Below, in pieces: positions 1-7,344 of a stretch of 64,000 nucleotides of DNA. Numbering within the stretch: position 1 is the first letter of the stretch; each line of letters starts with the position of its first letter. Source of the stretch: Kordiimonas marina (GTDB lineage: Bacteria > Pseudomonadota > Alphaproteobacteria > Sphingomonadales > Kordiimonadaceae); the NCBI RefSeq assembly GCF_023006325.1, contig NZ_JAINDF010000002.1, forward strand, positions 248,001 to 312,000, in the 5' to 3' direction. Under the pieces are notes generated by a model that had not been told where the DNA came from, searched no databases, and saw only the letters and a list, made by a program, of their open reading frames with translations. Both the position numbers and the translations under genes were made by a program.

Positions 1-129
1 ATGGTGCGCATCCCGCAGTCCGGCCACCATATCGCCGCCAAGCCCAGCAACCTGGTGCAGAAGGTCGGCAACATCCTCGCCTGGTTCAAAGACCATGACG
101 GCAAGGACGAGAAAAAAGCGGCCGAGTAA
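1..129 (+). CDS. C-terminus of an S9-family (prolyl-oligopeptidase-like) peptidase, partial
   Basis: The window opens inside or at the end of a reading frame that stops with TAA at 127-129; only 42 residues are visible. They read like the end of an alpha/beta-hydrolase peptidase of family S9: RIPQSGHHIAAKPSN would carry the catalytic His of the Ser-Asp-His triad, and NILAWFKDHD resembles the usual last helix with its conserved Trp-Phe. The ATG at position 1 is almost certainly internal, since no catalytic Ser or Asp lies in the visible part. The tail is rich in Lys, Asp and Glu. A strong terminator follows 24 bases downstream. The family call rests on a short segment, so it is moderate. Confidence 0.55.
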   Translation: MVRIPQSGHHIAAKPSNLVQKVGNILAWFKDHDGKDEKKAAE

Positions 130-152
130 GAGGCTCACTGCTGAAGCAATAG

Positions 153-183
153 AAAAGGGCCCCGCTTGGGGCCCTTTTTGTTT
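153..183 (+). terminator. Rho-independent terminator after the S9 peptidase gene
   Basis: An 11-bp perfect stem (153-163 with 168-178, core GGGCCCC/GGGGCCC) closes a 4-nt loop and runs into a T-rich tail. It lies just after the TAA of the upstream gene. Confidence 0.85.
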
Positions 184-251
184 GGATAAACGCTGCGACT
201 TCTGAATATTGGACTATGTTGAATTTATATTTGCCAGGGGAGAGTCACTAA

Positions 252-686
252 GTGACCGGTGTAGGGAAAGGTGTGGAGAGATTGGGTATAAAGGTATTGG
301 CGTTTTGGCTCGTCCTTTGCCTGCTATTCCCTCTAATTGAGAAGGTTTCTCCAGTCGGGTCAATTTCCCCTTTTCTGCTGGTTCTGGATAAATGCATGGG
401 ACTGGCAAATGACACCAATTGGGGTTTTTTATTTGCAGCCCTCATTATGTCGTTCATCCATATCCTTCTCTATTGGGGAGGTGGGCGGTATGTCGCAAAC
501 CATAAGTACCGAGCCACGCATTTGGCATTGGCTGCGGGGACTTTGTTGGGGGTCGGTGCTTTGAGGGGAGATGTATTTCCGGTGTACGGTCTTTTGGCCC
601 TTGGTTTGGCCTGCATATATTTTTTCGGTAAGCGTGCTGGCCCTGCATTTTGGTGGGTTAGTTCGGTGTTGTTAATTATGATGTGA
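252..686 (+). CDS. Small multi-pass membrane protein, unknown function
   Basis: A 144-residue protein starting at GTG 252, with a purine-rich AGGGGAGAG about 7 bases upstream. Four to five hydrophobic segments can be seen: roughly residues 12-30 (KVLAFWLVLCLLFPLIEK), 56-75, 92-108, 112-126 and 132-144, the last ending right at the C-terminus. No catalytic motif or recognisable family signature is visible. The gene sits in a segment (about 185-1150) that is visibly richer in A and T, with more A/T-ending codons than the neighbours, which suggests a different origin. It is followed by another small membrane protein in the same orientation. Function unknown; that it is a real gene is likely but not proven. 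Confidence 0.5.
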   Translation: MTGVGKGVERLGIKVLAFWLVLCLLFPLIEKVSPVGSISPFLLVLDKCMGLANDTNWGFLFAALIMSFIHILLYWGGGRYVANHKYRATHLALAAGTLLGVGALRGDVFPVYGLLALGLACIYFFGKRAGPAFWWVSSVLLIMM

Positions 687-847
687 CTGCCTCTGGGCAT
701 TCTGGGAGTAAGCCTAATTCCCCAGTCACAAGCTCCCGGCCTTAATCTGAAGCTGGGTACGTCGGGCAACTGGTTTCCAGACGAAAAAGAGCAGAAAATT
801 AATTGCGGTGGCCGGTTTTCAGAGGCCTCTTGAGAAGTGAATAAACT

Positions 848-1096
848 ATGAGAGCAGACATTAAAGCAAATCTACTGACGTTAGCGACGCCGGTGATTTT
901 TATTGGTTCCGCATTTTTGTGGCCGTGGCCGTATCCACTTATTTCTCTGGTGTTTTTATTGGGACTCAATCTCGCGATCATGGAAATTGGCAGTTGTCCG
1001 CATTGTGGTAATAGCTTGTTCTGGAGGGCAAACGGATACTATGCGCCGTGGGCGTCTAGAAGATGTAGCCAGTGTGGTTCACTGGTTGACGAATAG
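848..1096 (+). CDS. Small membrane protein with C-terminal zinc-ribbon
   Basis: An 82-residue protein. Residues 9-45 form two closely spaced hydrophobic segments (LLTLATPVIFIGSAFLW and LISLVFLLGLNLAIM). The C-terminal part holds two Cys-x-x-Cys knuckles, CPHCG near residue 50 and CSQCG near residue 74, which together make a plausible four-Cys zinc ribbon on one side of the membrane. It lies in the AT-richer island with the preceding small membrane gene. Its 3' end overlaps, on the opposite strand, the last 58 bases of the amidohydrolase frame. I do not recognise the family. The paired CxxC motifs at natural spacing support a real gene. Confidence 0.6.
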   Translation: MRADIKANLLTLATPVIFIGSAFLWPWPYPLISLVFLLGLNLAIMEIGSCPHCGNSLFWRANGYYAPWASRRCSQCGSLVDE

Positions 1097-2919
1097 AGCA
1101 CAATACCTACACGACTACAATAGAAGGCTCCCGGCCTTGACCGGGAGTTTTGTTTTATAGGCGTTTGGGCTTGCTGCGCAGCAGGGGCCTCAGCACCTTC
1201 TTCCGGTGCCTCATAGACCACCTTGCCTTTCACCATCGTCAGCACCGCGTGGCCCTTGGGGATTTCCATGGGGTCGACGGTCATCAGGTTGATGTTGAAG
1301 GCCGAAAGGTCCGCATCCTTGCCCACGGTGATGCTGCCCAGGTGATCTTCCTGGAAACTGGCATAGGCCGGCCACAGGGTGAACATCTTCAGGGCCTGTG
1401 CGCGGGTGACAGCCTCCTCCGGGTGCCAGTCCGGCGCCTGGAAGCCCTTCAGGTCATGGCGGTAAACGGCGGCGTAAAACTCGATCATCGGGTCACCGCG
1501 CTCGACCGGCGCGTCCGAGCCGCCGGGGACGATGTTACCGTCCTTGATCAGCGTCTCCCACGCGTAAGCGCCTTTGAGGCGGTCTTCCCCCAGGCGGGCC
1601 GGGGCGAAGTGGAAGTCCCCGATCGCGTGCGAGGGCTGCATCGACGGGATGATGCCCAGCGCGTGGAAGCGCGGAATGTCCGCGGGGTTGATGATCTGGC
1701 TGTGTTCGTCGCGCCAGCGCGGGTTGGCGATCTTGCGCTCGCTCACCGGCACATCGTTGAAGGCCTCCTGGTACCAGTCCAGCAGCAGCCGGTTGCCCCG
1801 GTCACCGATGGCGTGGGTGCAGACCTGGAAGCCCATCTTGAGCGCCTGTTCCATCACCGGCAGCACGTCGCTTTTTTCCGATACCAGCAGGCCGCTGGTG
1901 TCAGCGTCCGAATAGGGCTGAAGAAGCGCCGCGCCGCGGGAGCCGAGCGCGCCATCCATATAGAATTTGATCGCGCGGGCGATGATGCGGCCGTCGGCAT
2001 TGCGGCTGATGCCGCCTTCGAACAGATAGTGCGCGTCTTCCGGGATCACGGCGTTATAGACACGGATGCCCACGTCGCCCGCATCGGCTTCGCGTTCCAG
2101 AATTTTCACGTCGGTCCAGGGCACGGACATATTGTGCAGCCCGGTCCAGCCGTAATGGGCGTATACCTCGGCGCCGGTCTTGAGCGCCTTGGCACGGGCC
2201 TCCGGCGTCTCGGCCGGGATCAGCGCGTGCACCAGGCCTTGCGCCGCGTCGATCAGCATGCCTGTGGGCTCACCCATCTTGTTCTTGAGGATTTCGCCAC
2301 CGAACGGCGGTTTGGTGCTGGCGTCGATGCCAGCCGCCTTGAGGGCGGCGCTGTTGGCCACCACCGCATGGCCGTCAGCCCGGCCCAGGATCACCGGAAT
2401 ATCGGGGATGACATCATCCAGGTCCCAGCGGGTGGGGAAGCGGCCTTCGGGCCAGCCGGTCTCGATCCAGCCGCGACCGATCAGCACGTCGGACGGGTGG
2501 CCCGTACGCCAGTCGAGGATTTTGGTCTTCAGCTCGGCGATGGATTTGGTGCCTTCGAGGTTGAGCGTCAGCTCGCGCTCGCCGATGCCGGCCAGGTGCG
2601 CGTGCGCGTCAACAAAGCCGGGGAACAGCGTGGCACCTTTGAGGTTGATGACCTTGGTATCCGGCCCCACCAGCGCCTGCGCGTCGGCCTTGTTGCCGAC
2701 ATAGACGAAGCGGCCGCCGCTGATCGCCACGGCTTCGGCCTCAGGGTTGCTGTCATCCGCCGTATAGATGGCGCCGCCCCAGACGACGGTGTCGGCAGGG
2801 GCCATGGCTGGCGCTGCGGCGGTGTCCTGGGCCGCGGGCGCGTCCTGTGCCCAGGCGGAGGTCGTCCAGGCGGCGGCCGCCAGTGTGAAAACGGCGCATA
2901 TACTAGTAATCAAGCGCAT
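1039..2919 (-). CDS. Exported amidohydrolase, YtcJ-like (COG1574)
   Basis: A 626-residue metal-dependent hydrolase. I place the start at ATG 2919, because GGGAGAGG sits just upstream and a signal peptide begins there (MRLITSICAV..., likely cleaved after SAWA near residue 24); an in-frame ATG at 2976 lacks these. The amidohydrolase barrel shows DAHAHL at 104-109 (first metal ligands), KFYMDGALGSRG in the middle, THAIGDRGN (metal His) and GSDAPVE towards the C-terminus, the pattern of YtcJ-like enzymes. Substrate unknown; probably periplasmic. The frame does not stop after the usual final strand (KGKVVYE) but runs on through an Ala/Glu/Gln-rich linker, through a terminator hairpin on the other strand, and into the neighbouring convergent gene. 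The last ~36 residues therefore look acquired. Confidence 0.85.
   Translation of the reverse strand: MRLITSICAVFTLAAAAWTTSAWAQDAPAAQDTAAAPAMAPADTVVWGGAIYTADDSNPEAEAVAISGGRFVYVGNKADAQALVGPDTKVINLKGATLFPGFVDAHAHLAGIGERELTLNLEGTKSIAELKTKILDWRTGHPSDVLIGRGWIETGWPEGRFPTRWDLDDVIPDIPVILGRADGHAVVANSAALKAAGIDASTKPPFGGEILKNKMGEPTGMLIDAAQGLVHALIPAETPEARAKALKTGAEVYAHYGWTGLHNMSVPWTDVKILEREADAGDVGIRVYNAVIPEDAHYLFEGGISRNADGRIIARAIKFYMDGALGSRGAALLQPYSDADTSGLLVSEKSDVLPVMEQALKMGFQVCTHAIGDRGNRLLLDWYQEAFNDVPVSERKIANPRWRDEHSQIINPADIPRFHALGIIPSMQPSHAIGDFHFAPARLGEDRLKGAYAWETLIKDGNIVPGGSDAPVERGDPMIEFYAAVYRHDLKGFQAPDWHPEEAVTRAQALKMFTLWPAYASFQEDHLGSITVGKDADLSAFNINLMTVDPMEIPKGHAVLTMVKGKVVYEAPEEGAEAPAAQQAQTPIKQNSRSRPGAFYCSRVGIVLYSSTSEPHWLHLLDAHGA
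1128..1156 (+). terminator. Rho-independent terminator of the AT-rich island genes
   Basis: A 7-bp stem CTCCCGG (1128-1134) / CCGGGAG (1141-1147) with a 6-nt loop, followed by TTTTGTTTT. It terminates the plus-strand small gene, yet it lies inside the minus-strand amidohydrolase reading frame, which reads straight through it. Confidence 0.75.
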
Positions 2920-3048
2920 CAAGCCTCTCCCAATTTTGTGTTTCCTGAATGCTATGGCCGAAATCGGCCCTGTCAAGCGATTGGCTTGCTTGGGGCATAC
3001 GGTTTCGGGCAGTATAGCGCCGACGAACCGAAGGGGCAGACGGGGTTT

Positions 3049-4377
3049 ATGCGCGGTATTCTGGTTTCATTGCTGATTTTCATGTGGGTGCCGATCATGG
3101 CGTTCAAGCCCCATATCGGCATTCTTGTGTGGTCCTGGGTGTCCACCATGAACCCGCACCAGCAGACTTTTGACTTCGCGCGCACCTTCCCGTTCCTGAA
3201 CTTTGCCGCTGCGGCGACCATACTGGGGATTGTCCTCAGCAAGGAAAAGCAGCGCATACCCGCGCATCCGATCATCATTATCCTGGTTATGTATTTCCTG
3301 TGGGTGTGCGTGACCACGGTGCTGGCGATGGACCCATCGGAGAGCTTCGGCAAGTTCAGCCAGTTCTCCAAATCGCTGCTGTTCGCGGCCCTGTCGGTGG
3401 CTGTGATGCGGTCGCCCAGCCGCCTCAAGGCTTTCGTGTGGGTGCTTGCCCTGTCCATGGGCTATTTCGGCATCAAGGGTGGCCTTTATACCATCATGAC
3501 CGGCGGTAGCGGCCGTGTGCAGGGCGGCGGCGGTATGCTGGAGGATAACAACCAGCTTGCCATGGCCATGGCGATGACCGTGCCGCTGGCTTTCTATCTC
3601 TGGCGGTATCCGCCGATCGAGAAGCTGAAAATGCCGCTTCTGGGCGCGGCCGGGCTTGTGATGCTGTCGGTGATCGGCACCCAGTCCCGCGGTGGTTTCG
3701 CGGCCCTTGCCGCCGTGATGGCGATGATGCTTCTCAAGACCCGGCGTAAGATCGCCATGGTGGCGCTTCTGATCCCGATCGCGATCGGTGCATATGCCTT
3801 CCTGCCGGACAGCTATAGGAACCGGATCAAAAGCTCTGAGCACGCCACCGAGGATTCGAGCTTCCTCGGCCGGGTGGTCATGTGGAAATTCTCCTCCAAC
3901 CTGGCGGACGACCGGCCGGTGCAAGGCGGTGGCTTCAACGTCTTCTATGTGCCCAGGGCGTTGGAGCTTTACCTGCCGCCGGGCCATAAGGGGCGCGCGC
4001 CACACTCCATCTATTTCGAGGTTCTCGGCGAACATGGCTATACCGGCCTGTACCTGTTCCTCACCATCATCTTTACCGGTTATTATGCGGCTGGAACGGC
4101 GGCTAGGCGGTTCCGGCGACATGAGGAAACGCGCTGGATCGGGGACTTATGCGGCGCGATCCAGCTCAGCATCATCGGCTATGCGGTTGGCGGGCTGACC
4201 GTGAATATCGGTACCTTCGAATATTTTTACGACCTGCTGGCTGTGATCGTCATGGCGACTGCCGTGGGCGATAAAATCCTTGAGCGCGGTGAGGAGAAGG
4301 TGCCCGTGCTGGCATCCGCCGAACCGGAGGATGAAGAACTGCCGGACAAGGACAAGAAATGGTCCCCTTACGGCTGA
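3049..4377 (+). CDS. O-glycosylation ligase of the exosortase A-associated type (TIGR03097-like), Wzy/WaaL fold
   Basis: A 442-residue polytopic membrane protein of the O-antigen ligase superfamily. Start ATG 3049 follows AAGGGGCAGACGGGG. About ten membrane segments are visible, with a large loop at about residues 255-325. Diagnostic motifs are GIKGGLYTIMTGGSGR (141-156), GGMLEDNNQ (161-169), GTQSRGG (210-216, the conserved ligase Arg) and RAPHSIYFEVLGEHG (316-330, with the candidate catalytic His 319). These match the putative ligase found in exosortase A/PEP-CTERM clusters. Such ligases are thought to transfer lipid-linked glycan to acceptors on the periplasmic side. No exosortase or glycosyltransferase lies nearby. 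The C-terminus is charged and cytoplasmic. The gene ends 4 bases before the end of the convergent small membrane gene. Confidence 0.8.
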   Translation: MRGILVSLLIFMWVPIMAFKPHIGILVWSWVSTMNPHQQTFDFARTFPFLNFAAAATILGIVLSKEKQRIPAHPIIIILVMYFLWVCVTTVLAMDPSESFGKFSQFSKSLLFAALSVAVMRSPSRLKAFVWVLALSMGYFGIKGGLYTIMTGGSGRVQGGGGMLEDNNQLAMAMAMTVPLAFYLWRYPPIEKLKMPLLGAAGLVMLSVIGTQSRGGFAALAAVMAMMLLKTRRKIAMVALLIPIAIGAYAFLPDSYRNRIKSSEHATEDSSFLGRVVMWKFSSNLADDRPVQGGGFNVFYVPRALELYLPPGHKGRAPHSIYFEVLGEHGYTGLYLFLTIIFTGYYAAGTAARRFRRHEETRWIGDLCGAIQLSIIGYAVGGLTVNIGTFEYFYDLLAVIVMATAVGDKILERGEEKVPVLASAEPEDEELPDKDKKWSPYG

Positions 4378-4381
4378 GGCC

Positions 4382-4735
4382 TTAGGCCTGGCCGTCTTTC
4401 TTGCCGTCTTCTTTGGGGGGCTTCTGTGCCTTGTCGAGCCGGTCGGTGAAGGCGCTTGAGCGGCTGCGGCGGAACAGCGCCGCCAGAATGCCGACGATCG
4501 CCGCAAGGACAAGTACGATGCCGAAAAGGATGGCAAAGCCGAGAATCCAGGTGGTGAGGCTGTGCATCGAGCCGCAATCGTCGCCACACAGGGCGGCATA
4601 AGGGTTGCCGACCCAGAAGCGGAAACCGCCATACACCGTGATCGCCAGCACCAGGAGCACGATAATCTGCCGCGTGGTGACGATGGCTCCGGCGCGGCCG
4701 CGTTTGCGTTTCTCTATGAAGACTTTCTCTGACAT
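4382..4735 (-). CDS. Small two-TM membrane protein, unknown function
   Basis: A 117-residue protein: a basic N-terminus (KRKRGRAG), a first membrane segment around 23-42 (IIVLLVLAITVYGGFRFWV), a short loop with two Cys (CGDDC, about 50-54) that would face the periplasm, a second segment about 63-88, and a Lys/Asp-rich cytoplasmic tail. No family is recognised. The loop Cys pair could form a disulfide. It converges on the ligase gene with a 4-base gap and lies downstream of pspF on the same strand, but 41 bases separate the two, so co-transcription is possible, not shown. Confidence 0.65.
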   Translation of the reverse strand: MSEKVFIEKRKRGRAGAIVTTRQIIVLLVLAITVYGGFRFWVGNPYAALCGDDCGSMHSLTTWILGFAILFGIVLVLAAIVGILAALFRRSRSSAFTDRLDKAQKPPKEDGKKDGQA

Positions 4736-4776
4736 GGCGGCACTATGATCGGGCAGAAGCCAACAATCAAGCCATA

Positions 4777-5796
4777 TCAGAGGAGACCATGCTTCCTGAG
4801 GCCATGGCGGAACTGGTCGTAGCTGAGGCCGGTGTAACCGGCGGCGGCGCGCTGGTTGAAGCGGCAGGCTTCAAGCGCGGTTTCATAGAGCTTCTTTTCA
4901 TAAGCGGCGGCATCGTTGCGCAGGTCGAACGGTTCTGTCGGCAGGGCAGGCGTGACGGGGGCGGGGGTCCCGGTCGCGGCGCTTTCTTCCTTTACCGGTT
5001 TGATGGCGGCTTTCGGGCGGAAGGGGCTTTCGAACGGGTCGAACACGATGTGGGAGACGGGCTCCTCGCCGTCCCAGGCGCAATAGAGCGCGCGTTCGAC
5101 CACATTCTTGAGTTCCCGCACATTGCCGGGCCAATGGTAGGCCAGCATGGCCTGAAGCGCGTCATCGCTGAAGCCGGGAAATTGCAGCCACTCCAGCTCC
5201 CGCGCCATCGCCCGGCCGAAATGGTTGGCGAGCACGGGAATGTCCTCAGGCCGTTCCCTGAGGGGCGGCACGGTGATGACGTCGAACGCCAGCCGGTCCA
5301 GCAGGTCGTGGCGGAAGGTGCCGCGCTCAGCGGCAGCGGGCAGGTCGATGTTGGTGGCGCCGATCACCCGGACATCGACCGAGATGGTCTCATTGCCGCC
5401 GACGCGCTCGAACTCGCCATATTCGATGACGCGCAACAGCTTTTCCTGTGCCGCCATGCTCATGGTGCCGATCTCATCAAGGAACAGGCTGCCGGTGTCG
5501 GCGGCCTCAAAACGGCCGGCGCGGCGGCCCCTTGCGCCGGTGAAGGCACCGGGTTCGTAACCGAACAGCTCACTTTCCAGCAGTGTTTCGGCAAGTGCGG
5601 CACAGTTCATCTTCTGGAACGGCTGGTTCCAGCGGTTGGACAGATAATGCAGGCGCGCGGCAATCAGCTCCTTACCGGTGCCGCGCTCGCCGATCACCAG
5701 CATCGGCCGGTCCAGGGGCGCGGCGCGGCTGATCTGGTCCATCATGTCGAGGAGGGCGGGGGAAGAGCCGAGGATCTGGTCGTTTGTGCGTGCCAT
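4777..5796 (-). CDS. pspF: PspF, sigma-54-dependent activator of the phage-shock operon
   Basis: A 339-residue enhancer-binding protein made of an AAA+ domain (about 8-240) and a C-terminal DNA-binding region, with no N-terminal receiver, exactly the PspF architecture. Visible motifs are Walker A GERGTGKE (36-43), the sigma-54 contact loop GAFTGA (83-88), Walker B LFLDEIG (104-110), the sensor region RVIGATN and the arginine-finger region near DLLDRLAF. A Pro/Ala-rich linker (about 265-290) leads to a Fis-like helix-turn-helix at the end. It is divergent from pspA and shares the regulatory region at 5819-5932. In the known system PspA binds and inhibits PspF until membrane stress releases it. 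Confidence 0.93.
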   Translation of the reverse strand: MARTNDQILGSSPALLDMMDQISRAAPLDRPMLVIGERGTGKELIAARLHYLSNRWNQPFQKMNCAALAETLLESELFGYEPGAFTGARGRRAGRFEAADTGSLFLDEIGTMSMAAQEKLLRVIEYGEFERVGGNETISVDVRVIGATNIDLPAAAERGTFRHDLLDRLAFDVITVPPLRERPEDIPVLANHFGRAMARELEWLQFPGFSDDALQAMLAYHWPGNVRELKNVVERALYCAWDGEEPVSHIVFDPFESPFRPKAAIKPVKEESAATGTPAPVTPALPTEPFDLRNDAAAYEKKLYETALEACRFNQRAAAGYTGLSYDQFRHGLRKHGLL

Positions 5797-5818
5797 GTGC
5801 CACTATTTAGTAATTTTC

Positions 5819-5863
5819 ACCATATTATGGTAAATAATATCAGGCTGAGATTGTGAATATTCA
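5819..5863 (+). promoter_or_regulatory. Candidate PspF upstream activating sequences (two palindromes)
   Basis: Two perfect palindromes lie between pspF and the -24/-12 promoter: ACCATATTATGGT (5819-5831, 6-bp arms) and TGAATATTCA (5854-5863). A longer inverted pair TTTTCACC (5814-5821) / GGTGAAAA (5865-5872) frames them. If transcription starts about 12 bases past the promoter, they fall near -119 and -85, the place where PspF sites I and II sit in Escherichia coli. Binding is inferred from position and symmetry. Confidence 0.5.
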
Positions 5864-5887
5864 AGGTGAAAAATAAAAATATAAATA

Positions 5888-5900
5888 AATCAATGACTTA
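5888..5900 (+). promoter_or_regulatory. Candidate IHF site between the activator sites and the sigma-54 promoter
   Basis: AATCAATGACTTA fits the IHF consensus WATCAANNNNTTR at every position. It sits between the PspF palindromes and the -24 element, where a DNA bend would bring the activator to the polymerase, as in the enterobacterial pspA promoter. Confidence 0.6.
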
Positions 5901-5916
5901 CGAATTTTATAAAAAC

Positions 5917-5932
5917 TGGCACACCCGATGCA
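5917..5932 (+). promoter_or_regulatory. Sigma-54 (-24/-12) promoter of the psp operon
   Basis: TGGCAC at 5917-5922, five bases, then ATGCA at 5928-5932. This matches the consensus TGGCAC-N5-TTGCA with a single mismatch and keeps the invariant GG and GC at correct spacing. It faces the psp genes and is paired with a divergent sigma-54 activator gene, so the assignment is strong. Confidence 0.85.
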
Positions 5933-6007
5933 AATAAGGGAAATGTCAGCGACACAAAGACTGACAGTCACAATAAGACAGCGAAACAAGACTGAAGGAC
6001 TAAAGAG

Positions 6008-6175
6008 ATGAACAAGATGATGCACCTGACCCCCGCCCTTTCCGTTTTGAACGGTTCGGTCCGGGAATTCGACGGGATCGTTGCCTGCTTCGGCATGACC
6101 CGCACGTCGGATGAGCGTCTGCCGCTTGCCGGCCGTCGCCAGCGTCGCCAGGCTCGTCGCCGCCGTCTGATGTAG
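6008..6175 (+). CDS. Small Arg-rich ORF at the head of the psp operon, unknown
   Basis: A 55-codon frame (ATG 6008, TAG 6173-6175), the first ORF after the sigma-54 promoter. AAAGAG directly precedes the start and AAGGAC lies a little further upstream. The product begins MNKMMHLTPALSVLNGSVRE, holds one Cys (VACFGMT) and ends in a dense basic stretch, GRRQRRQARRRRLM. It is then followed by a hairpin and pspA. Nothing in the sequence identifies a function; a membrane- or nucleic-acid-contacting peptide, or a leader that tunes downstream expression, are possible. Some alphaproteobacterial psp loci carry additional small genes, but I cannot say whether this is one. Confidence 0.5.
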   Translation: MNKMMHLTPALSVLNGSVREFDGIVACFGMTRTSDERLPLAGRRQRRQARRRRLM

Positions 6176-6186
6176 TCTTGACCTTA

Positions 6187-6217
6187 GGCCCGGCACCCGG
6201 AAAACCGGGGTCGGGCC
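6187..6217 (+). other. Hairpin between the small psp ORF and pspA
   Basis: GGCCCG (6187-6192) pairs with CGGGCC (6212-6217), and inside it CCCGG (6196-6200) pairs with CCGGG (6205-6209) around AAAA. No T-tract follows, so it is more likely an mRNA processing or stability element than a terminator. Confidence 0.5.
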
Positions 6218-6337
6218 AGCGAAAAAGAGGCCTAAGCCCATTCGCCCAGGGAGACATCCTGAAAAGGGAGACAGTCCTAAAAAAATGGCTAACAAAGCCC
6301 GGGACACACGCGAGGAAAAATCGAAAGGACAATAAAA

Positions 6338-7075
6338 ATGGGTATCTTTTCCCGACTGAGTGACATCGTTAACTCGAACATCAACGCCATTCTCGACCGG
6401 GCGGAAGATCCGGACAAGATCATCCGCATGGTCATCCAGGAAATGGAAGACACGCTTGTCGAGGTGCGTTCGAGTGCCGCCAAGACCATCGCCGACCGCA
6501 AGGATATCGAGCGCCGGATCACCAAGCTTGCCCACGTCCAGCGTGACTGGGAGAAAAAGGCCGAGCTCGCTATCTCCAAGGGCCGCGACGACCTGGCCAA
6601 GGGTGCGCTCATCGAGAAAGCCAAGGTTGCCGATATGGCCGCCCATCTTGAGGAAGAGCTGAAGCACATCGAAGATGCGCTGACCCGCAACGAAGAAGAT
6701 GTGATCAAGCTTGAAGCCAAGCTGCGTGAGGCCCAGGCCAAGAAAGCGTCCATTCAAGCGCGGCACAAGTCTGTCTCCAATCAGGTGCGCGTACGCAAGA
6801 ACCTGTATGACAACCGCATCCATGACGCCTTCGAGCGTTTCGAGAAGGTCGAACACCGGCTGGACCGCATGGAAGGCGAGGCTGAGGCGCTCGGCATGGG
6901 CCGTACCGAAAACCTGGCGGATCAGATCGGCGCTCTTGAAGCCGATGACGATATCGAAAAGGAACTGGCTGCCATGAAGGCGAAGGCCCAGGGCGGCAAA
7001 TCCACCTCGGTTCCGGCCAGCGCTCCGGCCTCGAAAACCAAGAAAGCCACCCCAAAGAAGACGGCGTCGAAATAA
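6338..7075 (+). CDS. pspA: PspA, phage-shock membrane-protection protein
   Basis: A 245-residue PspA/IM30/Vipp1 family protein. It starts MGIFSRLSDIVNSNINAILD, the family's amphipathic membrane-binding helix, followed by PDKIIRMVIQEMEDTLVEVR and long charged coiled coil up to about residue 215. The C-terminus has an extra low-complexity Ala/Ser/Lys tail (about 216-245) beyond the usual PspA core. AAAGGAC precedes the ATG. In the known system it inhibits PspF when bound and forms oligomers on damaged inner membrane to limit proton leakage. It lies in an operon with pspB and pspC under the sigma-54 promoter. Confidence 0.95.
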   Translation: MGIFSRLSDIVNSNINAILDRAEDPDKIIRMVIQEMEDTLVEVRSSAAKTIADRKDIERRITKLAHVQRDWEKKAELAISKGRDDLAKGALIEKAKVADMAAHLEEELKHIEDALTRNEEDVIKLEAKLREAQAKKASIQARHKSVSNQVRVRKNLYDNRIHDAFERFEKVEHRLDRMEGEAEALGMGRTENLADQIGALEADDDIEKELAAMKAKAQGGKSTSVPASAPASKTKKATPKKTASK

Positions 7076-7116
7076 TCGGCGCCGCCCCACAAGAAGAATA
7101 AAGGGAGGCCTAAGCC

Positions 7117-7344
7117 ATGGACGTACTGCCGATACTGCTAGCGGTTATCGTCGCCCCGATCTGGATTATCTTTCACTATATAACCAAGTGGAAACAGATG
7201 AAGGGCATCTCGGCCGAAGACGAAGCGTCGCTCGGTGACCTGCGTACCTCAGCCGACCGGCTGGAGGAACGCCTGCGGACGATGGAGCGCATTCTGGACG
7301 ATGAAATCCCCGACTGGAGGAGCCGTCATCATGACAAACTTTAA
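7117..7344 (+). CDS. pspB: PspB, phage-shock inner-membrane sensor subunit
   Basis: A 75-residue protein with one N-terminal membrane segment (about residues 3-22, LPILLAVIVAPIWIIFHY) and a charged coiled-coil C-terminal region (DLRTSADRLEERLRTMERIL), the PspB pattern. AAGGGAGG lies upstream of the ATG. Its end overlaps the start of pspC by 14 bases, indicating translational coupling. In the known system PspB and PspC sense envelope stress and draw PspA away from PspF. Confidence 0.92.
   Translation: MDVLPILLAVIVAPIWIIFHYITKWKQMKGISAEDEASLGDLRTSADRLEERLRTMERILDDEIPDWRSRHHDKL

Noticed and set aside
1150-3048. A very long plus-strand open frame upstream of and in frame with the O-glycosylation ligase
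   Set aside because: It is antisense to the amidohydrolase, Arg/Gly/His-rich and without membrane or enzyme motifs. The ligase starts at ATG 3049 with its own ribosome site; the upstream part is a GC-rich shadow.
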